Assembly (NCBI GenBank): GCA_000181795.3
Contig: CM012953.1
Span: 11,388,416-11,452,415, forward strand
From: Trichinella spiralis
Taxonomy: Eukaryota; Nematoda; Enoplea; Trichinellida; Trichinellidae
Reading direction: 5' to 3'
Length of the DNA stretch: 64,000 bases
Shown here: in pieces, positions 1-20,210 of the stretch
Numbering within the stretch: position 1 is the first letter of the stretch
Layout of the letters: each line of letters begins with the position of its first letter
Program-made: the position numbers and the translations under genes
The notes under the pieces: model-generated
The model's database searches: none
What the model saw: the letters and a program-made list of their open reading frames with translations, nothing else
What the model was told of the DNA's origin: nothing

Positions 1-489
1 TGTACATAACGCCGGAGCCGATTTAATGCCGCCTTCCAAGTGGTGGTTTGTATTTTATTGCTGTGTTGTATTGTATTGTATTGTATTATTTAGTTTCTTG
101 CTTTTTCGTTGTTTCCACTTTGTTAATGCTGTTCAGTGTTGTTTATTATTGTTGTTGTTAGTGCTGTTGGCTAGTGAGAAATAAAAATCACTATTTAACT
201 TATTTTTTGTATTGTTTTTTCTGAATTATTACTATCGCATTTGATATAACGTCACTTTGGTACAATAAAATATAGAATAATGATAAAAATTATTTTTGGG
301 AATGCTGATCATGAAAAAGTGTAAACTTCACCAAAAATAATATATTTAAATAAACAAAATTTCAATGAATGACAAAACTTCAAACAAACAATAAAATTTT
401 GGAATAATAAATTATTAATGTTACGTCACTACCATTAAAGTTACGTAATCCTATATGGAATATTTGAACCAATGAAATGAAAAAATATT
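1..489. other. AT-rich flank, no gene seen
   Basis: No convincing coding exon was found on either strand. The stretch holds a short tandem TTGTA/TTGTT run at about 60-90 and A/T-rich single-copy-looking sequence. Further on there are several CCAAT pentamers that lead into the repeat copy at 490-628. Confidence 0.5.
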
Positions 490-628
490 ACAGCTAATCA
501 CAAGGGAAAGATTTGAATCAATGAGCAATTAGACAAGGAAAACCAATAAGACAACGACTTGCCGGCCCAATAAAATAGCGCGGTCAACGACCAATAAGAG
601 TAACGTGGGACCGGTCTGGACCATCCCA
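490..628 (+). repeat. CCAAT-rich dispersed repeat, copy A (partial)
   Basis: This stretch is recognisably the same sequence as 49100-49224 and, on the opposite strand, parts of 57871-58763. Shared landmarks in order are a GAATCAATGAGCAATTAGAC block, AAAACCAATA, a CCAATAAAATAGCG block, GACCAATAAGAG and GTGGGACCG. Three CCAAT pentamers recur at similar spacing. It is more diverged than the other copies and only one arm of the palindrome is present, so it is an old, truncated copy. Confidence 0.7.
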
Positions 629-1800
629 TCAAAAAGTATTTATTGTTAAAGTCCATGTGGCTTTTGAAACTGAAGTTGAAAAATGGTTCAACTACTGACC
701 TAGTGGATCAACTTATCACATTATGAATAAAATATTGAAAATTATTACTTTTATAGCGAATGAAAACAAACAACTGTACACTTATTGCAGCTGCTGAATA
801 CAAATGATCAGTAAAAGCATTTGAAAATGGGTAAAATTTCTTTGAAGAACTTCCAATAAAACCAATAATAATAATAATAATAACTTGCAATAAATAATAA
901 AGTAGGTCTTCAAAAACGGATATGAGCAAACCAATCCGAACGTAATCTCAACAAAACGCGCAGTTTAGAATAATATTTCAGAATAAAAAAGTATTTTTTT
1001 CAAAAATGTAGTCATATTCCAGACATGCAATTTTTTATTAATACGTTTAAACTTTCGCCGGAATTGTATGGCTTCTTTTCTGATGGATATTATTTTTTCA
1101 AGTGGGCTTCAAAGATGTTTCCATACGTCCCGTCCCGGAAGAGAGAGAGAGAAATGGGGTGGGGGGGGACAAAAGGAAAAAGCACACTGAGCACTGCAAA
1201 ACTTTTTGAATTTCGATAATGCTTTGCCATCAGGTTGTAGAAATAAAAAATAATCATAAAATTGAAAACACAACCGCAGTTGAAGTTTTCGCAAATTGTG
1301 ATGAAATAAACAAACAAACAAACAAACAATTCGCCGAAGCGTACGTAACGTCAAAACAATATTATTTAAAAAAAACAATTTTTTTAAAATAAATAACCAA
1401 GAAGCATGAGCCGGTAGATGACGTGGCTGATATGTGCACAGGGTGCGCATGTTGAGAGCAAAACTAACAACGAGATTATAAGGAGGAAAAAAGGGGGTCC
1501 TCTCTCTGTTCTTGTTCTTTGTTATAACACTCTTGCTCGTCGGTCGTCTGTCACAAGGTCGAGGTAAAAAGCTGAATGCGACATTTTTCTTCCCCTTTTC
1601 AGTCAGCTTCTTGGAAAAATTTTCATTCTTCTTCTTCTTCTTCATCTTTGCTCATCCGTTGGACAAAACAGCAAGGCAAACAACAAAAAAAAACATACGG
1701 GGCAAACGCTTGTCACATGCTGCTCGTTAACAAAAAAAACTATCAAAGAATTAAAGATACAATTGCAATTTTTGGCGTTTGTTTGTTTGTTGCTTGTCTA
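629..1800. other. 3' flank of the MTMR3 gene, no gene seen
   Basis: Open frames here are low-complexity and follow homopolymer or simple-sequence runs: (GA)n near 1140, (AAAC)n near 1307, (CTT)n near 1625. None has splice-flanked, conserved-looking protein sequence. The part nearest 1800 is probably the 3' UTR of the minus-strand myotubularin gene. Confidence 0.45.
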
Positions 1801-8683
<6,883 letters not shown>

Positions 8684-10325
8684 CTGCGACAAAAAATTAC
8701 AATTTTAATTAACACAAGTAAGTTAAACAACGACAAATAACTTCTTGCATATATTAGTAAGTTCGCAAAACAACGCGTAAACAAATGACCTCTTTAGTAT
8801 GACAGTATGATGATAAGCAAGTATGAGAAAAGTATGATTCAAAAAGATATGATATTTAGAGTGTGAATTGTGAAAACGGAAATAATTACCAACGATAATT
8901 ATTACAAAAATCACTTTATAAAATAAATAAATAAATATAATTTGGATAACAAATTTTTCTCAAATTGTATTATGAAGCAAAAAAGCTGGTTCAGTTTTGA
9001 ATGAAAATGTTAATTTTTGCATGAAAAATTTTATGAAAAGAAAACAAACAATAATTTTACATAGATTTATAAAAGCAAAATATAAAGAAAACGCAAATTC
9101 ATTCATAAAATAATATTAGAGAAGTGAGCAATTGTGCGGTTGTGAAAATTAAGTTGTAAATTAATCGGGCAATGAAATTGCATTAGTTGCTAAAAATTTC
9201 CATAATATTCGTTGGCATTCTTTATTAAATGCATCAGAAATGTAACTAGGACTTTCAGTTATTACGTCTACGGCAGCATATAATTTGTGCTTCCATGCAG
9301 TAAAATGAAAATATTTTGAAATATAGATAAATTATTGATAATTATATATTTTTAATAAATTTACAATTCCGTTCCCGAAGAATTATATACATATTAAACG
9401 ACTAAACTAAATATGAATATTGAAAATACCATTATTTGCACTCAGGTACAAATTGATTTACTTTTCCAAAATTTGTGTAATCGATGTATAAGAAGAGTTT
9501 TTCCAATTTGAAATATATTTGTTTCACAAGCAGATACATCAGTAGGTAAAAAGGCGTGATTTGGTGCATACGCAGCTTTGGTGCGTTAGCTCATGAAAGT
9601 AACGTAGATTTAATTTTACATATGATGATAAATAAATAAATAGAATTTACAATATAAATAACGAAGAAAAATACAATTAAATTTTATTAGTATAATTACT
9701 AATCAATAAGTCTGACATTTTATTGAGATCCGTTCAATTTTTGTTAATTTTTAACATTATCAATATAATCTAATCCAACATCAGAGCTACTTTTTTTTCA
9801 TAAGTTTTGCTAAATTATATTTGTTTTTTCCAATATGTGTTAGTTACTAAATGAAAACTTAAAAAATCATCTCTATGTTAAAATAAATATTAGTGTACAA
9901 TTATAAAACTGTGTAAAATTGTTTCTCGCCTCCGCTGAACGTTCAAAATGATCAACCAAGGATGCGAATGAAAATATAATACTTTCAGTCGAAAAAAGAA
10001 AATGGCAGCGCCATATGTACGATTAATTACGGTAAATGTGATAAGCTTGTAAAAATGGAAATAGCATTCAGTGAACACACAGTGATTTCACTTTTTCCAG
10101 CAATTTGTTTCACTTTTTATCAAATGTTGTTTTGTATTGTAGCAAAGCTGTTTGGTTTTTAAACGGTTATTTGCAAATTTGGGCACAAATTGATTTATTG
10201 ATGTGCTTGATTTGTGACTTTTAAAAAGTGAATAAAAAAACAATAACATAAAGCTTCCAAATTATTAGTTTCGATTTACAAGTTTTAAATTTGCATTATT
10301 GAATGGATTATTGGATGCTGTTTTT
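8684..10325. other. Intergenic AT-rich DNA, possible hidden 5' exon of MTMR3
   Basis: No conserved protein segment was recognised on either strand. The upstream exon of the minus-strand myotubularin gene must lie here or further up, because its first visible exon begins at a 3' splice site at 8684-8686. I could not pick a particular ATG exon with confidence. Confidence 0.4.
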
Positions 10326-11462
10326 TCAGTCACGCCATGTGACCAAAACTTCATCGGTACGAAATCGCTGCGTACATTGTGACTGCGCAAGCTGCATCCT
10401 GTAACCAGAATTGTACATCAACATACCGGTGTGTGCAATCATGGCACCGTTGTCGACGCAGTATCGGTCGTCGGAGGCGTGCAATCGAGCTCCACGATCT
10501 TCGGCCATTGATCTCATCATGCTGATCAAACGACCATTACAACCGACTCCACCGACCAGTAGCACATCCTTTGAACCGCACTGGGCCATGGCGCGTTCGG
10601 TCACTTCGACCAGCATGGCAAACACAGTTTCTTGCAAGGAAAAGCACAAATCGGCCGGCTGGATTTCGTCCCGCTTCAACAGCGACAGTTGCTGCTCCAC
10701 GCTGGACAATATGCCGGAAAAGGAAACGTCCATACCTTTGACGCAGTATGGCAACTGCACGAATTTTCGCCCATTTCTGGCTTGAATTTCGATATTCAAT
10801 CCGGGACTTGGATCGTTGGACAAATTGAGCAAACGAGCAAAACGATCCAAACAATTTCCCACCGCAATATCCAACGTCTCGCCGAATATCCGATATCTGT
10901 GGTCGCTGTAGGCAATAACTTGCGTATTGCCACCGCTAGCGTACAGCACTACAGGGTCGTCGGCGCCGGTGACCAGACGACCCATTTCAATGTGCGCCAC
11001 GCAGTGGTTGACGCCCACCAGGGGTCGATTCCACAGTTGGGCCAAAGTGCGCGCCACAACTGCGCAGGAAACCAACGGTGCACCCATGCCTGGACCCTGG
11101 GTGAAGCAGACGAGATCGATTTGGCCAACGTCGACGTTTGCTTCACTTATCGCCTGCTCGACCAACCCAAGCACGTGCTGACGATGGTGAACCGCCGTAT
11201 CCGACGGCTGGAAACCCTGGCCTGGTGCCGTGACGTACGTTCGACGACAATTGGACAACACCTCCCCCTGACGAACGATGCCAACGCCAATTTTATTCGC
11301 ACTGCCTTCTATACCGATGGCAGTAAGAGCTTTCTGAGAACAACTAAAACGCAGACAACAATCAACAGTAGCAGTATATTTTTTAAAAAATGAAAAATTA
11401 TTTTTCACGCACTTCATTTCCAATCGATCCCCTTCTTGTTCCAACATCTCTTCAGTATTCAT
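10326..11462 (-). CDS. OSGEP: tRNA N6-adenosine threonylcarbamoyltransferase, OSGEP/Kae1
   Basis: This is the catalytic subunit of the cytosolic/nuclear KEOPS complex. It transfers threonylcarbamoyl from TC-AMP to A37 of ANN-decoding tRNAs. Two exons fit. A short first exon starts at the ATG at 11462. A phase-0 intron of about 80 bp ends at a CAG acceptor near 11337. The second exon runs to the stop at 10326-10328. The core shows the ASKHA-fold signatures: [10 protein letters not shown], the metal-ligand pair in [58 protein letters not shown] and [10 protein letters not shown]. It ends in [11 protein letters not shown], typical of the eukaryotic/archaeal branch rather than the mitochondrial OSGEPL1. 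An N-terminal extension of about 17 residues (MNTEEMLEQ...) before the usual start is unusual but carries no targeting look. Confidence 0.95.
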   Translation of the reverse strand: MNTEEMLEQEGDRLEMKCVKNNFSFFKKYTATVDCCLRFSCSQKALTAIGIEGSANKIGVGIVRQGEVLSNCRRTYVTAPGQGFQPSDTAVHHRQHVLGLVEQAISEANVDVGQIDLVCFTQGPGMGAPLVSCAVVARTLAQLWNRPLVGVNHCVAHIEMGRLVTGADDPVVLYASGGNTQVIAYSDHRYRIFGETLDIAVGNCLDRFARLLNLSNDPSPGLNIEIQARNGRKFVQLPYCVKGMDVSFSGILSSVEQQLSLLKRDEIQPADLCFSLQETVFAMLVEVTERAMAQCGSKDVLLVGGVGCNGRLISMMRSMAEDRGARLHASDDRYCVDNGAMIAHTGMLMYNSGYRMQLAQSQCTQRFRTDEVLVTWRD

Positions 11463-12052
11463 GAAATAAGTAAGTCTTGAAAAGAGAAAAATTACTCGAA
11501 AAAATCATTCATCCACCATCGTATTCAAAAAAAAACAGATTAACATAGCTGACAATACACAGTGAGTCATACAAGAATTATCACAAATTTCAAAATGTAA
11601 AAAGGACACCATTTTTTCCTCTTTTACTACCACCTCAATCAAACTAATCATCAGTGTAAAAGTTGTACATGTGGTGCAGAAATAACTAAGAAAAAAATGA
11701 AAAGAAGAATACATTTAAAATATGACATATGGAATGGGTGCAAAGAAAAATTCTGCTGCACACAATCGATTCAAAAGTAATAAAATTGACCACAGAATTG
11801 CAATAAAAAAAAAAGAAATCGTACAATTGGCCACGAATATTAAATCATCATTTATGACAAGGCATTGCAGAAAAGAGAAGAAAGCATAAAATCAACGTCC
11901 ACATTATTCATCATCATCGATAATTTTCGCTTTGTACTTTTTTTTCATTTCAAATTGTATATGTCGTCAAAATTTTCGATGATGCAAAATAAAGAAGAAC
12001 AAAAAATAAATGGAGAGAAATAGCGTAAAATAATCAAAAATGGCAATTTCGA
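11463..12052. other. Intergenic spacer between OSGEP and PIP4P genes
   Basis: About 590 bp of AT-rich sequence. It contains the upstream region of the minus-strand OSGEP gene and the 3' end of the PIP4P gene. No further exon or RNA gene was recognised. Confidence 0.45.
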
Positions 12053-13267
12053 TCAAACCAGGCCTTCAATTTTGCTCGTCTTGACATTCATGAAATAAAT
12101 ACCACGGAAAACGAACAAAAGTGACAACGCGAACATCACTACAAATGAGAATTAGCATGAACAATTGAAACAACAAAAAATATATGCAGATGAAACCTCA
12201 CTCACCTGCCCATGACAAGTACAAAATTGGATGGTCCACGACCGTAGTCCACGTTCCGGCCTGAAGAAGAAAAAAAGCAACCGTGTAAAAATGAGATCAG
12301 CAATTGATTAATTGCAGCTGCTCAGAAAATACCGCAAGTCCGAAGCCGGAGATCAAAAACAGCAGACCCAAAAGAAGTAAAATCAACGCTCTAATCCAAG
12401 CAGCTCTTTGGCTAGTAGACGATCTGAAAAAAAAACAAACAAACACAATACGAAGTAGTACATTGAAGAAATTTTCAAATAAATAAACAACTGCAATTTC
12501 GCATATATACATATAATATGCAACACTCACACTTTCCGACAATGTGGACATCTAGCCAAAGTTTTGCTCAATGTGTTGTACTGAAATTGCAAATGGAAAT
12601 CATTTCCCTGTTTACGTTTGTGAAAATATTTTCTTACCATAAAAATTTCCTTACAATGAATACAAGAAACACGAGCAGTACCGGGCGGAGCACGAACAGC
12701 TGTTCCGCTGGACATTGTATTTAGCATAATAACACGATTACTTGAATGGAATAAACAAATAAATCAATCAATCAAATGATACAAATAAAAATTGCATAAA
12801 TTACCAATCTGGCCGAGGACAAGCGATCCGATTGGATGATTGTTTGCAAATTAACAAACAATTGCACGGACATCGCACATACTTCTTTCCAGGAGGTGCT
12901 TGTCTGATTGGCTATAAAATACTGTTAAAACAACGACCACAACAACGAGACATTCACTTATTACTGTAACTTCGTTGCAATGTTTGCATCTGACAACGTT
13001 GTGCAGCAGTTTTCTTTCAATGCTGATTGGTTCCTGGCAAATCCTGCAAGTTATTGTCCGTTGGACAGGCTTCTCCGGTTTGTCTTCCACATCGGCTGTA
13101 TGTTTAAAATAAGACATGCTTAATGAAACAAACAAACAAAGAAACAAACAAAAGCTATTCTCACCTCTCGGCTCATCAGGTACTGGGTCGGCCACGGACT
13201 CGTGACTATCCTGTATTAACGGAGTGTTCTCATCGACGTCCCTCGTATCCCAGCTCCGTACGGACAT
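12053..13267 (-). CDS. PIP4P1: PI(4,5)P2 4-phosphatase, TMEM55/PIP4P family
   Basis: The family is described as late-endosomal/lysosomal proteins that act on PI(4,5)P2 and, in vertebrates, link lysosomes to dynein adaptors. Eight small exons join cleanly from the ATG at 13267 to the stop at 12053-12055 and give roughly 240-250 residues. The N-terminus has an acidic ENTPLI segment, a possible dileucine lysosomal signal. Four Cys pairs follow: CRICQ, CKHC, the [18 protein letters not shown] block with the CX5R-like motif, CPRPDC, then CIHC and CPHCRK. Two C-terminal membrane helices come next ([20 protein letters not shown] and [17 protein letters not shown]). The domain order matches human TMEM55A/B throughout. 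Short introns split nearly every Cys pair. Confidence 0.93.
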
Positions 13268-13793
13268 GTTCTAATTTTCAAAAATTCCAAAAAATTTTGA
13301 AACTTTTCTTCCCAAAACGCATACTGTATTGAAGAAAACGGCTCAACAAGCTTCAAACGTCGGAAAAGTAGTTAAAGTCGTCAGAAGTTTGCACCAGTTG
13401 ATAAAACTATTCAAACTGAATTATTTAAATGAACACAAATGAAAAATGAACATCATCAACAAGTATGTTGCGATCATAGGACACTTCAGACAAGAATAAA
13501 ACAAAATGAAAAATTTAAACACAAAATTTACTATTTTACAAAAAATGCACTTGTACAAAATAAAGCTTCACTGTTCAAATGTGTGGAAAAAAACTGTCAC
13601 ACGTGAAAATCGAAATACACTTCACGGTTATAAAACTTGGTATATTTTCATCGAAAGCATTTGCCGCATAAGTAGAACTATAAATACTTTTAAAAAAAGA
13701 AAAAAAGAAGCAGTACAAACTGCTACTATTGTAGTTAGTTCTAAAAAGCAAACAAAAAATTACAAATTCAACAAACAAACAATCTCACATTTA
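13268..13793. other. Short intergenic spacer
   Basis: This holds the 5' flank of the PIP4P gene and the 3' end of the HIP1R gene, both on the minus strand. It is AT-rich. The open frame at 13506-13991 on the plus strand is antisense to the HIP1R last exon and is not credible. Confidence 0.4.
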
Positions 13794-16700
13794 TTATACC
13801 AGTGCGTCTTGTTCTTCGAAAGATTCATCCAACTGATAATGATGCTTGCGCAGTTCTCCCAAACTTTTCCTCTCCTTTTCCAACAAGCTTTCCAACTCCA
13901 GCAAACGTATCTAGACAAAAAATTCAAAACAACAACAACAATAAATAATAAAAAAACATACAAACAACACACAAACAAATCAACAAAATGAAATAAACAA
14001 ACTTGTTTCTCCATTTCTAGACGTTTCGTCTGATGTAAAGACAATTTCGAAAAATCCATATCTTCTTCTAGAATAAATGAGAAATATGATGAAATAAAAA
14101 ATTCAAAAAATATTCAAATTCAAATTATTCAAATATATTTATTACCTTCTAAACATTCTTTGCCAACTTTGACCGTCTGCAATACTTCGGCCACGGCCCC
14201 GGATACGGACCGACTGCAAGAGCCGAGCTCCTTGAGATAGTTGGATTCGCGGTCAGCTTTCACACGGCTCGCAACCACAAGCTGAACCGTGCTGGCGGCA
14301 ATTTCCTTCGAAGCGGCGGTCAGTTCTTCGAGCTTGGCCGCCCTGCTGACCACTCGGTCGGCCGCATCGACCAGCAGGTTGGCTCGCGAGCCCACCGCCT
14401 TCGCCGCCGACAACAAGCCTTCGGTCCACTCGTGATGGCGCTTGTAGAATTCTTTGGCCGAAACGGCCCCACCCTTCAACTGGACAATCTCATTTTGCAA
14501 CTTCTTCGCGCTCACCACCAATTTCATCACTTCCTGATATTGTACACAACAAATAATATAAATAAATAAATAAATAAACAATTGCAATTTACTCGAATTA
14601 ATTTTGTGCAAGATTCCAATATTTTCTCGTTCACTTCCAACGATACTCCGCTATTCGAACAACGATTTTTATCCAATATAACCTATTGAAAAAAAAAACA
14701 ATTAATTAATGAATTATTCATAATTTGCATAAAGCACGAACTTGTATTTTCGAAGCTGCTTCTTGAATTGCTTCTTCCATAATTTTCATTTCTTTTTCAT
14801 ACAGCTCTGCCAACTCTTCGGCGTCGATGTTGGAAAACATTTCACCAGCTGATTTGACCGCCAATTTCAAGCTTTCGACACAATCAGATATCGTTTGCAG
14901 ATGTAGCAAACAATTTTTCCCTCCTTCTCCTTAAACAACAATAAGAACAACATTACACTGCTGCAGTTCCACATTTTATTACATTAATATAATTATACCA
15001 AAATTAATAAAAAATTTTTCTGCTTCGACAACAGCGTTGCTTATGTTTGCACCGAAAGCTGAAAAAGTGAAATATTAAAAAACAAACAAACAAAAAATTT
15101 GCACAGATTACTTTCGACATTGCTGCTGCTACTAGTTGACAGGATTCGTAAAGCAGCTTGGCCAAGACGAAAGAACGTCGAAAATGAATAACACAAATTG
15201 AACAGATTAGTCAAAACAGCTGATTCTGAAATAAAAAAGGAAAAAAATAATATTTTGCAAATAAATTAATTCAATTAATTGTTACCATCGGACAATTTTG
15301 AGCCAGATATTTTTTCAGCAACCAAACTACGCATGTTTTCAATATTTTCTTGAACCGGTTGAATTTTGGAAAAAAAATATTCTACACAAAATGTACAGAA
15401 ATGATTAATTTTTTAATTTCGTCAATTTCTCGAATTAAGACACCACACAATTATTAAAAATTAAAACTGCTGTTTTTTTTCTACCTGCTGAACAAGTCAC
15501 TTGCTGCTCAAAAGCGGGACTTTCAATTTCTTTCAACGTGTCATTCATCGCATCCGATAATAATTTGCAAAAAGTCACTATAATTTTTTTCAAAACCAAT
15601 GAAAAGCATTATTTCTGAAATGAAAATTGCAAATTACGAAAATGATCATTCAACATTGCGCGGTTCAGCTCGCAGTCGCGCTTCAACACTGTCAGCTGTT
15701 GATCCAACGAGGTGATTTGCTTTTCAAGCTCCACTTTACAAGCATCCGTATCTTTGGCTTTCGATTCGAGCTGTTTGAACAAAAAATACAAATAAATAAA
15801 CAACCATTATATTTGATACAACTGAATGTACAACCTTGGCATGCTGCTCAGCCATCTGATCAATATTGATTTGCATAACTTGCATTTCTTTTTCTTGAAA
15901 ACAAACGCGAGCATGCAAATCTTCATTCTCCAATTTCAGCTGGTGGATTTCACTGGCAAACTCTTGTTCACTTTTGCACAACTCCAAAAGAAAAAAAAAT
16001 TAATACTTACTGTACAGTAGGAAAAAAATTCACCACAAAAAAATTGCACTTCTCTTCGCATACCTCAGTTTCCAATTTGTCAGCATTGCCGTCTTCAAGC
16101 TGCTTTTGAGCTTGTGAGAGATTTTTCAACGTTTTGATATGCTCCTCCCTGAGATTGCGGTATGCGTCTTTCATTTTTTGAAATTTCTCTTCCAACACGA
16201 CAATCTGATCTAAATTTCAAACCGATCCGTTCCCCAATTGTAAAGCATAACTGCATACAAAGTGAAATATTGAACAAAGAATGCAAAATTTTCAGCTCAC
16301 TTTGAGTATTTTCCCTCTGTTCGTCAATCAGCTGATTTTTTTCATTTTCCAGCTGTTCATTTTTCAATCTGTACCTTTCATTTTCCTGAAGTCACCATAC
16401 AGGACATTGAAAAAACAACTGCAAAAACATTGCAAACCTCAAGCATCTGATTCAACATTTCTTTCGAATGAGCTACACTTTCTTCAAGTTCCAACATCTG
16501 GGCACGACTCTGCTGATTCATCAAAGCATACTGAAATAAACAATATCACAAAACATCAAAACAACATGTTCTTTTATTCATTTAATTTCATGGAAATTGG
16601 AAAAGAAATATCCAAATAAATGTCAATAATTTTTCTTTAAACTAAATATATAAAGCGTGAATACCAAATAAATCAATCTACTTTATCTACCTCTTGATTT

Positions 16701-18879
16701 ATTCTAAAAACTGTCGCTTTCGTGTCATCCAATTCATGCCTGAGCGTATTAATTATTCGATCTCTAAATGTTTTTATTCTCTTTTATTTTTTTCATATCT
16801 TCATTGAGATTTGTATAATAATATGAAAAAATCACTTTTCCGTTTCTTGACTTGCTGAAATACTGGACGTGATGCCGTGATCAGTTTCAACCGTCCTCTG
16901 AAAAAAAAATTATAAATCACAAACAAACAAACAAAATCCCACAGTAACAACTGAAGAAAAGTACAAAATCGTTGAAATCAACAAGTTTCACATCCTCTAC
17001 GCTTTGTGAATCACTTGGTGATTCATTGCCTTGCCTTTCGTGGACTAAAACTTGTGGACATACGTAATTTCCAATGTCACTGGCGATGACAAAATTTGGA
17101 GGATTCTACAACACATTGGAAACAATCCATATAAACAAATTGGGAAATAATCGATTTGCACACCATACTTCTGGTAGGGATGGGACGGATACTAAAAATT
17201 TGAAATACTGCAAATTACTCGATGAAGCGTAAAACTGTTTGAGCCTTGAACAAATCAAATGCTTGCACATCTCACCGTGATGACGCGTACTGTCCCACAA
17301 ATACTTACTTTCCAAAAATAGGAATAAACCGATCGGAATGACCTACCAGTTCTTTCTCTGGGAGACCTTAAAATATTGATTTCAGAATATTTTTTTAAAA
17401 ATAACAACATAAAGTAAAAATTAAAACGCACATGCGTATAATTTGAACATCAATTTGACTAGAATATCGTAAAGCGAACTAGAATCCAATATGCACAAAA
17501 TCAAAGGTGCAAGGCGACACTGGCCACTCGGCGTCATCGAACTCGCGCGAGATTTATCCAACGAATTAAATACTAGTAACAAAACGTTTACAATTGCAAT
17601 GATTTTAATTTCAATTTATCAAAAGTAAAATTGAACCTACCAGATTGTTGTAGTTGCAAAATCGCATCCAAATAGTCCATCACTTCAACGGACAGTTCAA
17701 ACCAATTATCCACGCCTTCACTGCCCAGTGCTTCCAATTGGCTTTCCGTCAAACTCACATTTCCAGGTATCTGCTGATTCTACAATAATACAACACAGAT
17801 CACATTAAATATTACATTTGATTAAAAACTTTTAAATGAAATGAAAAAAATATACAATAAAATATTTATATATATGAGAGCACTCACATGTTGATGGAAA
17901 ATAAGCTTCTTAACCAACACTGCACAATAATGTTTGATCAGCATACCACCTCCTTCTTTCAGATGACCCTTAAATGCAAATGAAATATGTAAAACAATAA
18001 ATAAAACCCAATTTATAAATAAATAATTTTAAATTACCCATAACTGACCAAGCGCTGACAACTTGCTCACATATTTCAAGGAATCTGTGAGAACCTGTAA
18101 AATAAAACAATTTTCATTTTATATGGAAATGCAAAAATACAAATATTATTCGCAATTTTGCCGGTTACGTGCGGCTCGCCGTCGCGGAGAAGTTTGTGTA
18201 AAACGTGACAAAATTTCCAACTTATAACCAAATTACTTTCTAGCTGAATTTTCGTCAAATTGGCCCAGAACAACCCAGCACCACGATCGTTATAAGTACC
18301 AAGAATCAGTGCTAAATATGATTTTACTTTGAACAAAAAAAATATTATAAAATTCAGAAAAAAAATACCCACTTACTTCGTAGATGCTTTTCTTTCACCG
18401 CACATTCTTGAGCATTTATGCATTTCAAAAGGGCAGCTGACTGAAATATATAAGCATCGAACAGAAATTATCATCAATAATTATTATTTGCATTTTGTAA
18501 AAATTTTAAGTTAAACAATAATTTCATATTCTTATCAATGTTAAACTTCCGTAAAGTGAAGATGTAAATTAGAAATTTTTCAAATATATAAATAATATTC
18601 ATAAAGTAAATTCTAGTGTTGTACTATTAATAATTGAACTGGTAAGACAATACCAAACTTGCGTTCATTTAATACAGTAAGATAAGTAAAAAAACAACAA
18701 CATTAACATTAAGTAGTTCAATACAGAAGTGAACTATTTTTTCTTTAAATATAATTTAAAACATTTAAATAGAAGAAACTGCTGACAATTCAAACCTGCA
18801 ACTTTTCATACTCTTCACGATCCATCATCATCGTGCTTGGTCGACGTAGAAGGTTTTTTGGAATATTTGCAGCTGTCAT
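13794..18879 (-). CDS. HIP1R: Huntingtin-interacting protein 1 / HIP1R (ANTH, coiled coil, I/LWEQ actin-binding)
   Basis: A clathrin-coat adaptor that binds PI(4,5)P2 through ANTH, clathrin light chain through its coiled coil and F-actin through the talin-like I/LWEQ module. The ATG at 18879 opens MTAANIPKNLLRR. Early exons 18440-18377, 18312-18169, 18094-18038, 17968-17888 and 17779-17641 read continuously as ANTH: INAQECAVKEKHLR, LILGTYNDRG, SWKFCHVLHKLLRDGEP. Next comes the YASSNLQYFK...VPSLPE block, then heptad coiled coil across about 16900-15300. The I/LWEQ region at 14911-13900 includes FYKRHHEWTEGLLSAAKAVG and EIAASTVQLVVASRVKADR. A basic latch ends at the stop 13794-13796 (ESLLEKERKSLGELRKHHY). 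Many 60-150 bp introns; total roughly 900 residues. Every human HIP1R domain is present in order. Confidence 0.93.
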
Positions 18880-20210
18880 ATCACAGAACGGCGTTAATCA
18901 TTGGTGCAACACTTATCTAAACAACAGCTAGTGTTAACAAACATAAAATGAAAATTTTCATTTATCGATTCTTAAACTCTTTAAATATCACGTGAAAATT
19001 AAGTAATTAGAATTTATAACACGTACAGAAGAATAGTCTAAAAGAAGATATACACGAAATGGAATGATTTATTGCATCCACATCAGGAATTGTTTCCTAT
19101 TAAAGCAGACTGGACAAAATGCTGATTTCAAAACTGGTTGTTAAAAGTTGTAATATATGCTGATCACTATCACATGCACCCAAGAACAACTCTAATAGCA
19201 GTTACTGAAAATAGAAAGACAAATCAAGCAGTTCTAAAATATAAAAATTACTAAAATTTTAATTGAAATGGTAGAATACTATTACCCACTGGTGGAATTT
19301 TTGAGAAAAACAGTAACAAAAATATTGTTGAAACATTCCCTTTTTCTTACGTTTTCAAATGCTGCTAACAGTCTGATGCTAATAAAATAATTCTTTTACG
19401 TAATATTATACGATACTGAGAATTTAATAAAAATAAAATTAAAGTTTTAAAAAATTTTAATCTTATATATCTGATAAATTTCTATTATCAAACTGTACAA
19501 GTTATGCATTATAAAGAAATTTCAGAATACTTAATTTCCGGTCAACAGACGTAGTTATTTTTCAAATAAAATATTGCACACTTCGAAACATTCATCATAT
19601 AAATGTAAATACATCCATCTGCTTTCACATATTCCAATTTAAATGGCATATAAATATATCTTAGTTTTTGTTGCCAACTGTACCTTCACCTTCTTCAGAA
19701 AAAATGACGGAAGATGCTATTTCTCAAAAACTGAACATATGAAAATGTGATTTTTCTTTGCATAAATTATCGAGTGCTGATAACTAGAATACATGCAAAA
19801 TGTTCCTTATTGTAAAGTAATAATGAAGTTCAATTGCCATTACGCTTACTGTATTTTATTAATCATTCATTCTAGAAGTAATGATATAAAAAATTTTGAT
19901 CTTTTAAAATTTGTGAAAGATGTAAATTTTTACTTATTTTATTTCAGCTTTGTTAAGATTTAAAGTCAATCAAATTTTTAGCAAATTTTGCTTAATATAA
20001 CTTTAAAAATGCTAACATATCATAAACAAAACATAAAAATTCTATAAATAATTTAATTATAATTTTAAAAATATATTTTACAAAATCAGTGTTCTTATAA
20101 AAGTAAATGTTGTTTATTATCTGTTATTAATCCTACATTTTATTTATCATTTGGCAGTCGTACTGTAGTGTTTTCAGGTGTGTGTATCACCTCCCGTTTT
20201 GTTGTTAAAG
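18880..20210. other. Divergent intergenic region (HIP1R / DBHS)
   Basis: About 1.3 kb separates two genes transcribed away from each other, so it must hold both promoters. It is very AT-rich. I see no coding exon and no clear core promoter motif; TATA-like strings are everywhere in this composition and carry no weight. Confidence 0.45.

Noticed and set aside
1109-1645. 178-codon minus-strand open frame
   Set aside because: Built on Lys and Leu/Phe runs from CTT and A-rich simple sequence, with no domain. It lies in the 3' flank of the myotubularin gene.
10632-11393. 253-codon plus-strand open frame
   Set aside because: Antisense shadow of the strongly conserved OSGEP gene.
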